From JAGVSR01 sp963786675 (GTDB taxonomy: Bacteria > Pseudomonadota > Alphaproteobacteria > Rhizobiales > Hyphomicrobiaceae), in the NCBI GenBank assembly GCA_963786675.1, contig CAWAZY010000003.1, positions 124,001-188,000 on the forward strand: DNA of 64,000 nucleotides, given 5' to 3'. Below the pieces are notes generated by a model that was not told the DNA's origin, did no database searches, and saw only the letters and a list, made by a program, of their open reading frames with translations. Below, one piece after another: positions 16,872-25,575 of this stretch; position 1 is the stretch's first letter, and each line of letters begins with the position of its first letter. The translations under genes and the position numbers were made by a program.

Positions 16872-17534
16872 ATGACGACGGACAAGGACCAACACGGCGT
16901 CGATCTCGACATTAAGGATGCCACCGAAGGCTATCAGCGGTTCCGGCAGCGGTTCGAGCGCGACCGCGCGTTTTATGCGGGGCTTGCGAAGGCGAAACAG
17001 AAGCCACGCCTGCTTTGGATCGGCTGTTGTGACAGTCGCGTGGTTCCCGCGCAAATCGTCTCGGCCGATCCCGGTGAACTGTTTGAGATCCGCAACATCG
17101 CCAACTGCGTGCCGCCGTCGGGCGCCGACGAAGATTCGGTCGGGGCGGCGATTGAGTACGCCCTGGGGCATCTGGGCGTCGACGACATCGTGGTCTGCGG
17201 TCATACGGGCTGCGGCGGCATCCAGGCGCTCATGGAGCCCATTCCACCGGATCAGGAGGCGCATCTGGGCCGGTGGGTCGACTTTACCCGGCCCGCGCAT
17301 GACCTGGTGCGCGCCGCCCGCATCGAGCCGGATCAGCAGCTGATGGCCACCATCGCCTCGCACATCCAGTTTCAGCTCGACAACCTCATGACCTACGAGA
17401 TCGTGCGCCGGGGTGTGGAGGAGGGCCGGATCGGCATTCACGGCTGGCTCTATGACATGGAGACCGGCGAAGTCGTGGTCTATGACCGGGCCTCGGGTGA
17501 GTGGCGGGAGCTGCTGCAAGAGGACGGTGCCTAA
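16872..17534 (+). CDS. Beta-class carbonic anhydrase
   Basis: Interconverts CO2 and bicarbonate. 220 residues from ATG 16872 with a full zinc site: CCDSRV (Cys at about 52, Asp 54, Arg 56) and VVCGHTGCGGI (His 111, Cys 114). Also FEIRNIANCVPP and the C-terminal IGIHGWLYDMETGEV, typical of bacterial beta enzymes. No signal peptide, so cytoplasmic. An in-frame ATG at 16788 would add 28 residues without family similarity. Its place between ybgC and tolQ is not usual. Confidence 0.92.
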   Translation: MTTDKDQHGVDLDIKDATEGYQRFRQRFERDRAFYAGLAKAKQKPRLLWIGCCDSRVVPAQIVSADPGELFEIRNIANCVPPSGADEDSVGAAIEYALGHLGVDDIVVCGHTGCGGIQALMEPIPPDQEAHLGRWVDFTRPAHDLVRAARIEPDQQLMATIASHIQFQLDNLMTYEIVRRGVEEGRIGIHGWLYDMETGEVVVYDRASGEWRELLQEDGA

Positions 17535-17817
17535 ACCCCAGGACCTGCCCCAGGACGTACCCCCGGACCCGCACTGCCACGTTTGGCACAAATCCGCTAT
17601 ACACAAGGGCGAATCGCACCACCGCGGGGCCTCGCTTTGGTCATATTGCGCGGCAACATGACCGGTTGGCGATGGCGGGGGATCGGGGCCTAGTCGACTT
17701 ATGCTGAAAGGGTCCGTAATCGGGCTCGGAAAGGCCGGGGCCCGCTCCGGCCTATGTCGCGTGAGTGTTTTACTTTCCGTACCTCAAACCGAACGTCTCA
17801 ACCGGCGGTAGATTTCC

Positions 17818-18534
17818 ATGAACCCAGCCGACGTCGCACAATCGACCATCGCCCCTGCCACCGCGCCGGGCGTCTCGTTCTACGAATTGTTCATCCATGC
17901 TTCGCCAACCGTGCAGGCGGTGATGACGGGGCTGCTGATCGCCTCCATCTGGTCGTGGGCGATTATCGTCGAAAAGCTGTTCGCGTTCCGCCGCGCGCGC
18001 ATCGAGGCGGACCGCTTCGAGCAGACGTTCTGGTCGGGCCAGTCGCTCGACGAACTCTACAATGGACTTTCGCGCGGACCGACCATCGTCATGGCGGCGC
18101 TGTTTGTTGCGGCCATGCGCGAGTGGAAGAGATCGGTCGAAGGCAACATCCGCGCGCTGGGCGGCATCCAGTTGCGCGTCGAGAAGGTCATGGATGTGAC
18201 CATCAGCCGTGAAATGGAACGGCTGGACCGGCGGCTCCTGTTTCTTGCCACCGTCGGCGCCACGGCGCCGTTCGTCGGGCTGTTCGGGACCGTGTGGGGC
18301 ATCATGACGAGCTTCCAGGCCATCGCCATTTCCAAGAACACCAATTTGGCGGTGGTCGCGCCGGGTATCGCGGAGGCCTTGTTCGCCACGGCCCTGGGAC
18401 TGCTCGCTGCCATTCCGGCGGTTGTCTTCTACAACAAGTTCTCCGCCGACAGCGCGCAGATCAGCCAGCGGCTCGAAGCCTTCGCCGACGAGTTCGCCGC
18501 GATCGTGTCGCGCCAGATCGACGTCAGGAGTTAG
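17818..18534 (+). CDS. tolQ: Tol-Pal inner-membrane proton channel subunit TolQ
   Basis: Forms with TolR the proton-driven motor that energises TolA. 238 residues with three membrane segments: one near residues 33-53 (AVMTGLLIASIWSWAIIVEK), then two joined in LFLATVGATAPFVGLFGTVW and FATALGLLAAIPAVVFYNKF. The GLFGTVWGIM motif is characteristic of TolQ/ExbB/MotA proteins. ATG at 17818; tolR follows after 6 bases. Confidence 0.96.
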   Translation: MNPADVAQSTIAPATAPGVSFYELFIHASPTVQAVMTGLLIASIWSWAIIVEKLFAFRRARIEADRFEQTFWSGQSLDELYNGLSRGPTIVMAALFVAAMREWKRSVEGNIRALGGIQLRVEKVMDVTISREMERLDRRLLFLATVGATAPFVGLFGTVWGIMTSFQAIAISKNTNLAVVAPGIAEALFATALGLLAAIPAVVFYNKFSADSAQISQRLEAFADEFAAIVSRQIDVRS

Positions 18535-18540
18535 TCCACC

Positions 18541-18993
18541 ATGGGCGCTAGTCTGAAAACGGACAATGGCGGCGGCGGCGGACGCCGCCGGCGGCGCGGC
18601 CGGAAGGCGCCGATGAGCGAAATCAACGTGACGCCGTTCGTGGACGTCATGCTCGTTCTGCTCATTATCTTCATGGTGGCGGCACCGATGCTGACCGTGG
18701 GCGTGCCCATCGAGTTGCCGCAGTCGCAAGGCAAACAGCTCGAAAGCAGCAAAGAGCCGCTGACAATCTCCGTCGCCGGAAACGGTGAGACGTTCATCGG
18801 TGAGACTAAGGTGGAACTCGATCAGATCGCCGAAAAGCTCAAGTCGATCGCCAAGAACGGCGTCGACGAGCAGATCTATGTGCGCGGCGATAAGGGCATC
18901 GCCTATGGCACCGTGATGAAAGTCATGGGCCGGATCAGCGCCGGTGGCTTCAAGAAGGTTTCGCTCGTCACCGAGGTCGAGGACGGAGGCTAG
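18541..18993 (+). CDS. tolR: Tol-Pal motor subunit TolR
   Basis: 150 residues: a Gly/Arg-rich cytoplasmic start (NGGGGGRRRRRGRKAPM), SEINVTPFVDVMLVLLIIFM as the single membrane helix with the proton-pathway Asp at about 35, and a periplasmic domain ending in FKKVSLVTEVEDGG. Typical ExbD/TolR architecture and length. ATG at 18541; tolA follows after 6 bases. Confidence 0.96.
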   Translation: MGASLKTDNGGGGGRRRRRGRKAPMSEINVTPFVDVMLVLLIIFMVAAPMLTVGVPIELPQSQGKQLESSKEPLTISVAGNGETFIGETKVELDQIAEKLKSIAKNGVDEQIYVRGDKGIAYGTVMKVMGRISAGGFKKVSLVTEVEDGG

Positions 18994-18999
18994 GCTCTG

Positions 19000-20049
19000 T
19001 TGCGCACCGGGCTTGCCACATCGGTCTTTATGCACGGCGCGCTGCTCGCGTGGGCGATGCTCGCGATGCAGCGCACGCCCGAATTGCGCGCACCCGAGCC
19101 GGAACCCATCGCGGTCGCCATGATTACGCCGTCGGAGTTCTTGCGCTTGAAGCAGGGGTCCGAAACGGCAACCGAACTGGAAGCCAAGGCGAAGGACGAG
19201 CCAAAGCCCGAGGCCTCCAAACTCGAAGCGGAAAAGCCAAAGCCCGTGCTGGCGCCGACGCCTCCGGCCGAGGCCGAGCCAGCCAAGCCCGAACCCGCGC
19301 CCGAGCCGCCGCCGCCCGAACCCGTCAAGGCCGAACCGCCCCCGCCAGATCCGATCGCCCAGAAACTGGCGGAAGCCCCGCCGCCGCCCGAGCCCGCGCC
19401 CGGTCCCACGCCTGAGGAATTGAAGAAGGCAGAGGAGGAAAAGAAGGCGGCGGAAGAGGCGAAGAAAAAAGCCGAGGACGAGAAAAAGAAGGCGGAAGAA
19501 AAGAAGAAGGCCGAGGATAAAAAGAAAGCCGACGCCGCCAAGAAAAAAGCCGCCGAAGCCAAGCGCAAAAAGGAAGAGGAAGAGCGCAAAAAGAAGGCCA
19601 CGGTGTCCGACCGCCTGGCGGCCTTGCTGGATAAGGATCCGACCAAGAAGGGCGCGCCCAATTCCGCGACGCCGCCCACCAAGCCGACCGACTACACGGG
19701 TCCGACCGCTGGCACGGCAACGGGCAACGAGCCGGTGCTATCGGTGCGCGAAGAAGATCTTTTGCGGGGAATGCTGCGCACGCAGATCGCGCGCTGCTGG
19801 CGATTGCCGGGTTCGGGCGGAGGGATTGAGACGCCGATCGTCACACTACGCTGGCGCTTCCGTCCGGATGGCACACTGGAGGCTGATCCCCGCGTCGAAA
19901 AGCCGGCCACGGGACCGCTCGCATCGCTGGCCACGGAGGCGGCCATTCGTGCGGTGACGGGCTGCCAGCCCTACGATTTGCCCCAGGATCTTTATGAATC
20001 GGGCTGGAAGGAAGTTATCTGGGAATTCGATCCGAGCCAGATGTTGTAA
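19000..20049 (+). CDS. tolA: Tol-Pal envelope-spanning protein TolA
   Basis: Transmits TolQR energy to TolB-Pal at the outer membrane. 349 residues: N-terminal membrane anchor (ATSVFMHGALLAWAMLAM), a long Pro/Glu/Lys/Ala region (about 55-200) including a Lys-Ala-Glu helical stretch (KKAEEEKKAAEEAKKKAED), and a C-terminal domain that begins near VREEDLLRGMLRTQIARCW and ends in YESGWKEVIWEFDPSQML. Start at TTG 19000 with GGAGG at 18985-18989; an ATG at 19030 is the only nearby alternative but would truncate the anchor. Low-complexity DNA in the middle. Confidence 0.93.
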   Translation: MRTGLATSVFMHGALLAWAMLAMQRTPELRAPEPEPIAVAMITPSEFLRLKQGSETATELEAKAKDEPKPEASKLEAEKPKPVLAPTPPAEAEPAKPEPAPEPPPPEPVKAEPPPPDPIAQKLAEAPPPPEPAPGPTPEELKKAEEEKKAAEEAKKKAEDEKKKAEEKKKAEDKKKADAAKKKAAEAKRKKEEEERKKKATVSDRLAALLDKDPTKKGAPNSATPPTKPTDYTGPTAGTATGNEPVLSVREEDLLRGMLRTQIARCWRLPGSGGGIETPIVTLRWRFRPDGTLEADPRVEKPATGPLASLATEAAIRAVTGCQPYDLPQDLYESGWKEVIWEFDPSQML

Positions 20050-20231
20050 TGGAACGGGAAGTCACCTTCGGCGCGTTGACCCTATTCTGTGCCCAATTCC
20101 ACCTGTATCGCTTCTGTAGGCCGCCCAAGGGCGGCGTCATGCCTTCCATGCAGACAGGACCCATGTTCCAGCATCTCTCTCCCGCTCAAAATCCGGTCAT
20201 GATCACCTGGGCGCAGCCGGACGCCCGTCAG

Positions 20232-21581
20232 ATGAGGTCCGCGCGTGGTTCTCGTGCCGGGCAACCGGCTCGGCGTCCGGCCAAATTGCCGTCGGTGTTG
20301 GCGGGGTTGCTGCTGATTCTGCAGATGGCGTCGCCGGCAACAGCACAGCTGACGGGCCGGCAGGTCGAGGGATCGCTGTCACCCATTCCCATCGCCATCC
20401 CCGAGTTTGCGGGCGACAATCCGACACTTGCGGCGGAAATTTCCAACGTGGTGGCTAACGATCTGGAAAGCTCGGGCCTTTTCAGGCCGCTCGATCGCGC
20501 GTCTTTTCTTGAGGATTTGCGGGACGTCAACGCCGCGCCGCGCTTTGTCGATTGGCGTCAGATCGGCGCCGATGCGTTGTCCGTCGGCCGTGTCACCAAG
20601 GGCGCCGATGGACGGCTGACCTCGGAATTCCGGCTGTGGGATGTGACGACCGGTAAGCAGCTGGCGGGGCAGCGCTTCGCGACCGCCGAGGCGAACTGGC
20701 GGCGCGTGGGGCACATCATCGCTGACCAGATCTATGAGCGATTGACGGGCGACAAGGGCTATTTCGACAGCCGGGTGGTGTTCATCGACGAAACCGGTCC
20801 GAAGGAAAAGCGGGTGAAGCGCCTGGCCATCATGGATCAGGATGGGGCCAACGTCCGGCTTCTGTCCAAGGGGGCTGAAATCGTCCTGACGCCACGGTTT
20901 TCGCCAACGCGCAATGAAATCACCTTCATGTCCTACACCAAGGATCAGCCGCGCGTGTTCCTGATGAACTTGGACACCGGACAGCGTGAGATCGTGGGCG
21001 AGTTTCCCGGGATGACCTTCGCGCCGCGCTTTTCCCCCGATGGGCAGCGCGTCGTGATGAGCCTGCAGTCTGAGGGGTCGAGTTCGCTGCATGAGTTGGA
21101 TCTGCGCACGCGCCAGACCCGGCAGCTGACGCGGACCACGGCCATCGACACGGGCCCGTCCTATTCACCCGACGGCCGCCAGATTGTCTTCGAGAGTGAC
21201 CGTGAAGGGACCCAGCAGCTCTATGTGATGAATTCCGATGGGTCGGACGTCCGGCGCCTCAGCTATGGCGACGGGCGGTATTCGACCCCAGTCTGGTCGC
21301 CGCGCGGCGATTACATCGCATTTACCAAGCAACTCGCCGGGCGGTTCCTCATCGGCGTCATGCGCCCCGATGGGTCGGGCGAGCGCGTTCTGACCGAGGG
21401 GTTCCATAACGAGGGCCCGACGTGGTCGCCGAACGGACGGGTCCTCATGTTCTTCCGCGAGGGGCAGGGGCAAGGCAGCGGCGCGCGAATCTATTCGGTC
21501 GATATCACGGGCTACAACGAGCGAGTTGTGCCAACCCCCTCGTTCGCATCCGATCCAGCATGGTCGCCGCTCCTGAATTGA
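20232..21581 (+). CDS. tolB: Tol-Pal beta-propeller protein TolB
   Basis: Periplasmic TolB links Pal, peptidoglycan and TolA. A signal peptide (LPSVLAGLLLILQMASPATA-QL) is followed by the N-terminal domain (PIPIAIPEFAGDN, VVANDLESSGLFRPLD) and a six-bladed propeller with repeats such as APRFSPDGQRV, GPSYSPDGRQIVFESDREGT, TPVWSPRGDYIAFTK and GPTWSPNGRVLMFF. About 449 residues from ATG 20232. The frame is open upstream to an ATG at 20049 touching the tolA stop; I prefer 20232 because it places the signal peptide near the start. Confidence 0.92.
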   Translation: MRSARGSRAGQPARRPAKLPSVLAGLLLILQMASPATAQLTGRQVEGSLSPIPIAIPEFAGDNPTLAAEISNVVANDLESSGLFRPLDRASFLEDLRDVNAAPRFVDWRQIGADALSVGRVTKGADGRLTSEFRLWDVTTGKQLAGQRFATAEANWRRVGHIIADQIYERLTGDKGYFDSRVVFIDETGPKEKRVKRLAIMDQDGANVRLLSKGAEIVLTPRFSPTRNEITFMSYTKDQPRVFLMNLDTGQREIVGEFPGMTFAPRFSPDGQRVVMSLQSEGSSSLHELDLRTRQTRQLTRTTAIDTGPSYSPDGRQIVFESDREGTQQLYVMNSDGSDVRRLSYGDGRYSTPVWSPRGDYIAFTKQLAGRFLIGVMRPDGSGERVLTEGFHNEGPTWSPNGRVLMFFREGQGQGSGARIYSVDITGYNERVVPTPSFASDPAWSPLLN

Positions 21582-21589
21582 GACAGGCA

Positions 21590-21604
21590 TTAATCAGAGT
21601 TTAA
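21590..21604. promoter_or_regulatory. CtrA-type box downstream of tolB
   Basis: Perfect TTAA-N7-TTAA (TTAATCAGAGTTTAA, followed by C as in the CtrA consensus) 8 bases after the tolB stop and 250 bases ahead of the micro-lipoprotein pair. It probably marks a new promoter for the small genes and perhaps pal. Confidence 0.7.
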
Positions 21605-21854
21605 CTCAAACGGGGCTATGGTAGGCTGATAACCGGCGCATCACGGCGCTGGGATTTTATTGCGTATTTTCCAAGGGTTACTCGGCCTTATTTTATGCTG
21701 GCCAATTGCCTGCGGTCCGTGAAACACGGCGTGGCATTTTCGCATCTACTGGGGTGGAAAACAGTTGAGTATCCGCCTCTGTCCTTGATCGAACGGGGCC
21801 ATGCAAGTACCCCAATAGTCGGCTAGTTGCCGAATAAGCATCAGGAGACAAGAC

Positions 21855-21989
21855 ATGCAGGGTATCAAGGGGCTGATCGTTCTCTCGGCTGCCGTTGTTG
21901 CTGTTGCGCTCGGCGCTTGCCGTCGTGAAGAAGCGGTACCGATGAAGCTCGGTGCCGAGGTTCCGGCCGCCACGGAAGTGGCTCGCTAA
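21855..21989 (+). CDS. Micro-lipoprotein, copy 1 (44 aa)
   Basis: A 44-residue product from ATG 21855 with AGGAGA upstream. A lysine-bearing start (MQGIKG), a hydrophobic helix (LIVLSAAVVAVA) and a lipobox LGAC predict a lipoprotein whose mature part is only 23 residues: CRREEAVPMKLGAEVP, then AATEVAR. Acidic/basic charges directly after Cys suggest the outer membrane, but that is inference. The next gene is a close paralogue. Too short for many gene finders. No known family recognised; it is not an entericidin by sequence. Confidence 0.8.
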   Translation: MQGIKGLIVLSAAVVAVALGACRREEAVPMKLGAEVPAATEVAR

Positions 21990-22027
21990 TCCATCCCGGT
22001 ATTTCTGGGACACTAAGGAGAAAGACT

Positions 22028-22153
22028 ATGAAGGGCGCTATCGTTCTCGCTGCCGCTATCGTGGCCGTTGCTCTCGGCGCTTGCCGCCGTGAAGAAGCTG
22101 TTCCGATGAAGCTCGGTGCTGAAGTTCCGGCTGCTTCGGAAGTTGCTCGCTAA
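22028..22153 (+). CDS. Micro-lipoprotein, copy 2 (41 aa)
   Basis: A 41-residue product from ATG 22028 with AAGGAGA upstream, 38 bases after copy 1. MKGAIVLAAAIVAVALGAC is the signal and lipobox, with the mature sequence CRREEAVPMKLGAEVP then AASEVAR: 22 of 23 mature residues are identical to copy 1. Differences in DNA are mostly at third codon positions, which shows selection on the protein. It is followed 50 bases later by a strong terminator, so the pair forms a short transcript of its own. Confidence 0.82.
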   Translation: MKGAIVLAAAIVAVALGACRREEAVPMKLGAEVPAASEVAR

Positions 22154-22202
22154 GAGTAACGACGGATCAGACTGGCCCTCGTGGCCAGAGGATCGTGAGA
22201 TT

Positions 22203-22254
22203 AAGACCGGATTGCTGCCGCTCACGCGGATGCAATTCGGTCTTTCTCTTTTTG
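22203..22254 (+). terminator. Rho-independent terminator after the micro-lipoproteins
   Basis: A 13-bp stem (AAGACCGGATTGC at 22203-22215 with GCAATTCGGTCTT at 22232-22244, one G-T pair) followed by TCTCTTTTT. It separates the small genes from pal. Confidence 0.9.
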
Positions 22255-22676
22255 GGGCCATTGATTCGCTTTTTACGACCTAGTCCCAGTGGGTTGCCGG
22301 CTATTTTGGGTGCATCAGACCCTCCTTGCCGGCGCGGCCCTAGGCCATTGTATGCCCGGCCCGCAAGGGCAATGAGGCGAACTTCCCCTGCAAGTCATCG
22401 CCTCGACTGATGCCGTCATGCAGCACTCTGCCGCTATGCACAAAAAGCGGAACCGCTGCGACAGTCACGCGGTTCTACCGGAGGCGCGGGCAGGCTATGT
22501 GTCGTGCGCGTGACGTGCGTGCGGGGGTGCGAAGAGGCTGTAATTGCCCGTCGTCCGGCCACATTTCCATGGCAACCCACACGCTTCCGATTTGTTCGTA
22601 TATGGCGTGAACCGCTGCAAGGCCGCGTATCCCAGGGCTTTCCGTTTCAAACGCGGAAGGACGCAACGAGGTTGCT
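22255..22676. other. Leader region of pal
   Basis: About 420 bases between the terminator and pal. I see no gene, RNA or clear promoter in it; its presence implies that pal is transcribed separately from tolQRAB. Confidence 0.35.
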
Positions 22677-23189
22677 ATGAAGGCTCATTCTCCGCTCCGC
22701 ACCATCGCCAGTGCGATGATCATGGCGCTTTGCGCCTTGTCACTCGCCGGCTGCGCGAACAAGGAGCAGGGTCCTGATTCCGCTCAGCTCGGACCGGACG
22801 GTAAGGGTCCGGTAACGCCGGGCACGCAGCGCGATTTCAGCATCAACGTCGGCGATATCGTCTATTTCTCGTCGGATAGTTCGGATCTCACGCCCGAAGC
22901 GCAGGCCATCCTGGCTAAACAGGCGCAGTGGCTCCGGCAGTATCCGCAGTACACCATCACCGTCGAAGGGCACGCCGACGAGCGCGGCACGCGTGAGTAC
23001 AACATCGCGCTGGGCGCCCGCCGTGCCACCTCTGTGCGGAATTATCTGGCTCAGACGGGTATCCCAGCCTCGCGGATGCGCACCATCTCGTACGGCAAGG
23101 AGCGTCCCGTGGCCGTGTGTGATGACATTTCGTGCTGGGCTCAGAATCGCCGCGCCCAGACGGTTCTCAATAGCCGCGTCGCATCCTAA
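22677..23189 (+). CDS. pal: Peptidoglycan-associated lipoprotein Pal
   Basis: Outer-membrane lipoprotein that anchors to peptidoglycan and binds TolB. 170 residues: signal with lipobox SLAGC (Cys at about 26), a short linker and an OmpA-like domain with VYFSSDSSDLTPEAQ, VEGHADERGTREYNIALGAR and SRMRTISYGKERP. The Asp and Arg that contact diaminopimelate are in place. An alphaproteobacterial Cys pair (VAVCDDISCW) is present. ATG at 22677. Confidence 0.96.
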   Translation: MKAHSPLRTIASAMIMALCALSLAGCANKEQGPDSAQLGPDGKGPVTPGTQRDFSINVGDIVYFSSDSSDLTPEAQAILAKQAQWLRQYPQYTITVEGHADERGTREYNIALGARRATSVRNYLAQTGIPASRMRTISYGKERPVAVCDDISCWAQNRRAQTVLNSRVAS

Positions 23190-23401
23190 ATCCGCCCGGA
23201 GTCCGGTTTAACCGGCATGGCGCGGGGCTTAGCACGCACTTCGCGTTTGATAGCCGCCGTGCTGCCGGCTGGGTCTGAAGGCCGTTTACCTCAATTTCCG
23301 TCCCAGTTGTGGCTCTTGCGCCAGCATATGCCCCATCGTTTTGCCCCAATGATTGGCCACTTCTGCGCTGGCGTGACGTTGATCACCCGCGCGGGACTCC
23401 A

Positions 23402-24442
23402 ATGATTCTTGGTATGGCCATCTCCGACTCACATGCGCAGGACGCGCGCGCCCGCTCCCGGTCACCCCGGCGCGGACATGCGGGTGTGCAGGCGTCGGTC
23501 TACTTGGCTGGGTTCGTGCTGACCCTGACCATCGCGGTGGCGGGCGTTCCGGCGGCGGCGTTGGCACAAACTGTGTTGCCCGAATTCCAATTACAGGACC
23601 CGGACGACGGCTTGGAACCGGGAGAAGCCTTGCTTGGCGTCATCGAGACGCCTCCGGCCCGTCTGGTTCCCCGCTCCTACGCGACGGAATCGGAAACGCG
23701 CACCCCCGATCAGCTGTTCGACGCCGCCCTTGCGGCGATGAAGCTTGCGTCGTTCGATGAGGCGCAGCGCCTGTTTGAGATTTTCGTGGCGCGCGACCCG
23801 CGTCATCCGCAAGCCGACGACGCTCGCCGTCAGCTCAGTGAGCTCTATCAGCGCAATTCGATAGGCCGGCCCTCAACGGGAAGCCCGATCGAGACGACGG
23901 GGTCGACGAATTCGCTTTTGCCCGAACCGGCGGCCGTCGCGGCCCCAGCTTTGCCGCAGGCGCCGCAGCCGCTGCGCGCCCCGCCGGCGCGCTGGGTCGC
24001 GGCGACGATTCCTGTCGGAGGGCGGTTGGAAAATAGCTTCATGCTCAGCGCGGGCGACCGCGTTTTCTTCTCCGCGCGCAGTGCTGAACTCGGCGCACGT
24101 GCCCGTACGGTGCTGGCGGCGCAAGCCCGCTGGCTGAAGCGTCATCCGCAACTGTCGGCCGTAATCGAAGGTCATGCCGACGACGAAACTTTGTCGGATG
24201 AGGATCTGGACCGGCTCTCTGCGGAGCGGGCACAGGCTGTCTACGACCGGCTGATCGAGGAAGGCCTGGCCCCGTCGCGGCTGGCTATCGCGCCGTTCGG
24301 CCGGGCGAAACCAGTTGCCGTCTGCGCGTCCGCCTTGTGCGCGACGCAAAACAGGCGCGCTGTGACCGTGGTCACGCCGCAGCGGCTCAGTGAACTGCCC
24401 GATCTTGTCAGCAAGGGCCGCTCAGCAGACGCATCCCCCTAG
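23402..24442 (+). CDS. Pal-like OmpA-domain protein with CpoB-like repeat region
   Basis: A 346-residue exported protein without a lipobox: signal segment YLAGFVLTLTIAVAGVPAAA then LAQTVLPEF. A TPR-like region at about 105-145 (DQLFDAALAAMKLASFDEAQ, FVARDPRHPQADDARRQL) resembles CpoB, and a Pro/Ala linker leads to an OmpA-like domain (VFFSARSAELGARARTVLA, VIEGHADDETLSDEDLDRLS, RLAIAPFGRAKPVAVC) clearly related to the Pal encoded just upstream, including the Cys pair. The loop after GHAD differs from canonical Pal (no RGTREYN). It lies between pal and cpoB. Start ATG 23402; a second ATG at 23414. Confidence 0.85.
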   Translation: MILGMAISDSHAQDARARSRSPRRGHAGVQASVYLAGFVLTLTIAVAGVPAAALAQTVLPEFQLQDPDDGLEPGEALLGVIETPPARLVPRSYATESETRTPDQLFDAALAAMKLASFDEAQRLFEIFVARDPRHPQADDARRQLSELYQRNSIGRPSTGSPIETTGSTNSLLPEPAAVAAPALPQAPQPLRAPPARWVAATIPVGGRLENSFMLSAGDRVFFSARSAELGARARTVLAAQARWLKRHPQLSAVIEGHADDETLSDEDLDRLSAERAQAVYDRLIEEGLAPSRLAIAPFGRAKPVAVCASALCATQNRRAVTVVTPQRLSELPDLVSKGRSADASP

Positions 24443-24612
24443 GCCCGCCAGCGTTTCGCGCACCGGATTTCGGCAGCGAGCGGGGTGGTCAAGACCGGCC
24501 GGGATATGCGAAGAGGTTTTTTGAGACGAAGCGGTTCGCCGGGGGCGGCGGTTAGATCAGAGCGGTTTGCGGGAATTCCGCGGCTCTCACTTGATTCAGG
24601 ACACGCGCGGGC

Positions 24613-25575
24613 ATGATGGGTATTGGATCGAAATCGGGAACTGTGCTGGCCGCTGTGGCCGCACTCCTCGTGGGCCTTGCGCCGCCTGCACTGGCGCAGG
24701 ACGCCGCGCCCGCCAAGGCGACGGCTAAAAAGGCATCGAGCAGCGATGCTGATCTGCGGCGCCGTGTTGAGCAACTCGAAGAACAACTCGTCGATATGCA
24801 GGTCGTGATCGGCACCCTGGAATCGATGGCCCGTTCCGGCGGGGGTGCCCAGGCGGCTCCGCGCGCGTTGCCATCAGCAGGCCCATCGGGTGCCGACGCG
24901 GCGCGCATCGCGGCACTCGAAACGCAGGTCCGCGCGCTGAGCGCCCAGATTGATCAGATTTCGGGCCGCGGTGCGGGAACCACAACCGGTGGCCCGCCGC
25001 CAGCCACGGTGCGCTTCGGCACCACAACCGTGAACTCGGCCAACGGCGATCCCATCGGCGGCCTCATCGACGATGGCGCGATGACGGACTTCGGATCGAC
25101 GCCGCTCCCGCCCGTGACGGAACGGGTGTCCCCCGCGCCGCCTGCGGGTTCCGCCGATTTCGCCGCCGTCGATCCCGCTGCGCAGGCCGGCGATCCCAAG
25201 CAGGCCTACGAGCGGGCTTATGGTTATCTGTTGCAGCAGGAATATTCGGCGGCACAGGCGGGCTTCACGGATTTTCTCAAGGTCTATCCGCGCGACTCGC
25301 TGGTTCCCAATGCGCTCTACTGGTTGGGAGAGACGCATTACGTTCAGCGCAATTACGCCGACGCGGCCGAGGCCTTCGATCTGGTGATGCAGGGCTTCGG
25401 AAACAGTCCGAAGGCGGCCGACAGCCTTTTGAAGCGGGGCATGTCGCTGGCCGCTCTCGGCAAGAAGCCGGAAGCGTGCGCGCTGCTCGGTCAGATGCCC
25501 GGCAAGTATCCAAGCGCGCCGGCGCATCTGAAGTCCAAGGCCGACAGCGAGCGGCAGCGTATTGGCTGCTCGTGA
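24613..25575 (+). CDS. cpoB: Cell division coordinator CpoB (YbgF)
   Basis: Periplasmic partner of TolA that coordinates outer-membrane constriction with peptidoglycan synthesis. 320 residues: signal peptide (VAALLVGLAPPALA-QD), an N-terminal coiled coil (ADLRRRVEQLEEQLVDMQVV) that trimerises the protein, a Gly/Pro linker, and a TPR domain (YERAYGYLLQQEYSAAQAGF, ALYWLGETHYVQRNYADAA, MSLAALGKKPEACALL). Conventional length. ATG at 24613. Its stop overlaps a possible tilS GTG start. Confidence 0.93.
   Translation: MMGIGSKSGTVLAAVAALLVGLAPPALAQDAAPAKATAKKASSSDADLRRRVEQLEEQLVDMQVVIGTLESMARSGGGAQAAPRALPSAGPSGADAARIAALETQVRALSAQIDQISGRGAGTTTGGPPPATVRFGTTTVNSANGDPIGGLIDDGAMTDFGSTPLPPVTERVSPAPPAGSADFAAVDPAAQAGDPKQAYERAYGYLLQQEYSAAQAGFTDFLKVYPRDSLVPNALYWLGETHYVQRNYADAAEAFDLVMQGFGNSPKAADSLLKRGMSLAALGKKPEACALLGQMPGKYPSAPAHLKSKADSERQRIGCS

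Noticed and set aside
17770..19035. A 421-codon minus-strand open frame opposite tolQ and tolR
   Set aside because: Fully explained as a shadow of the tol genes.
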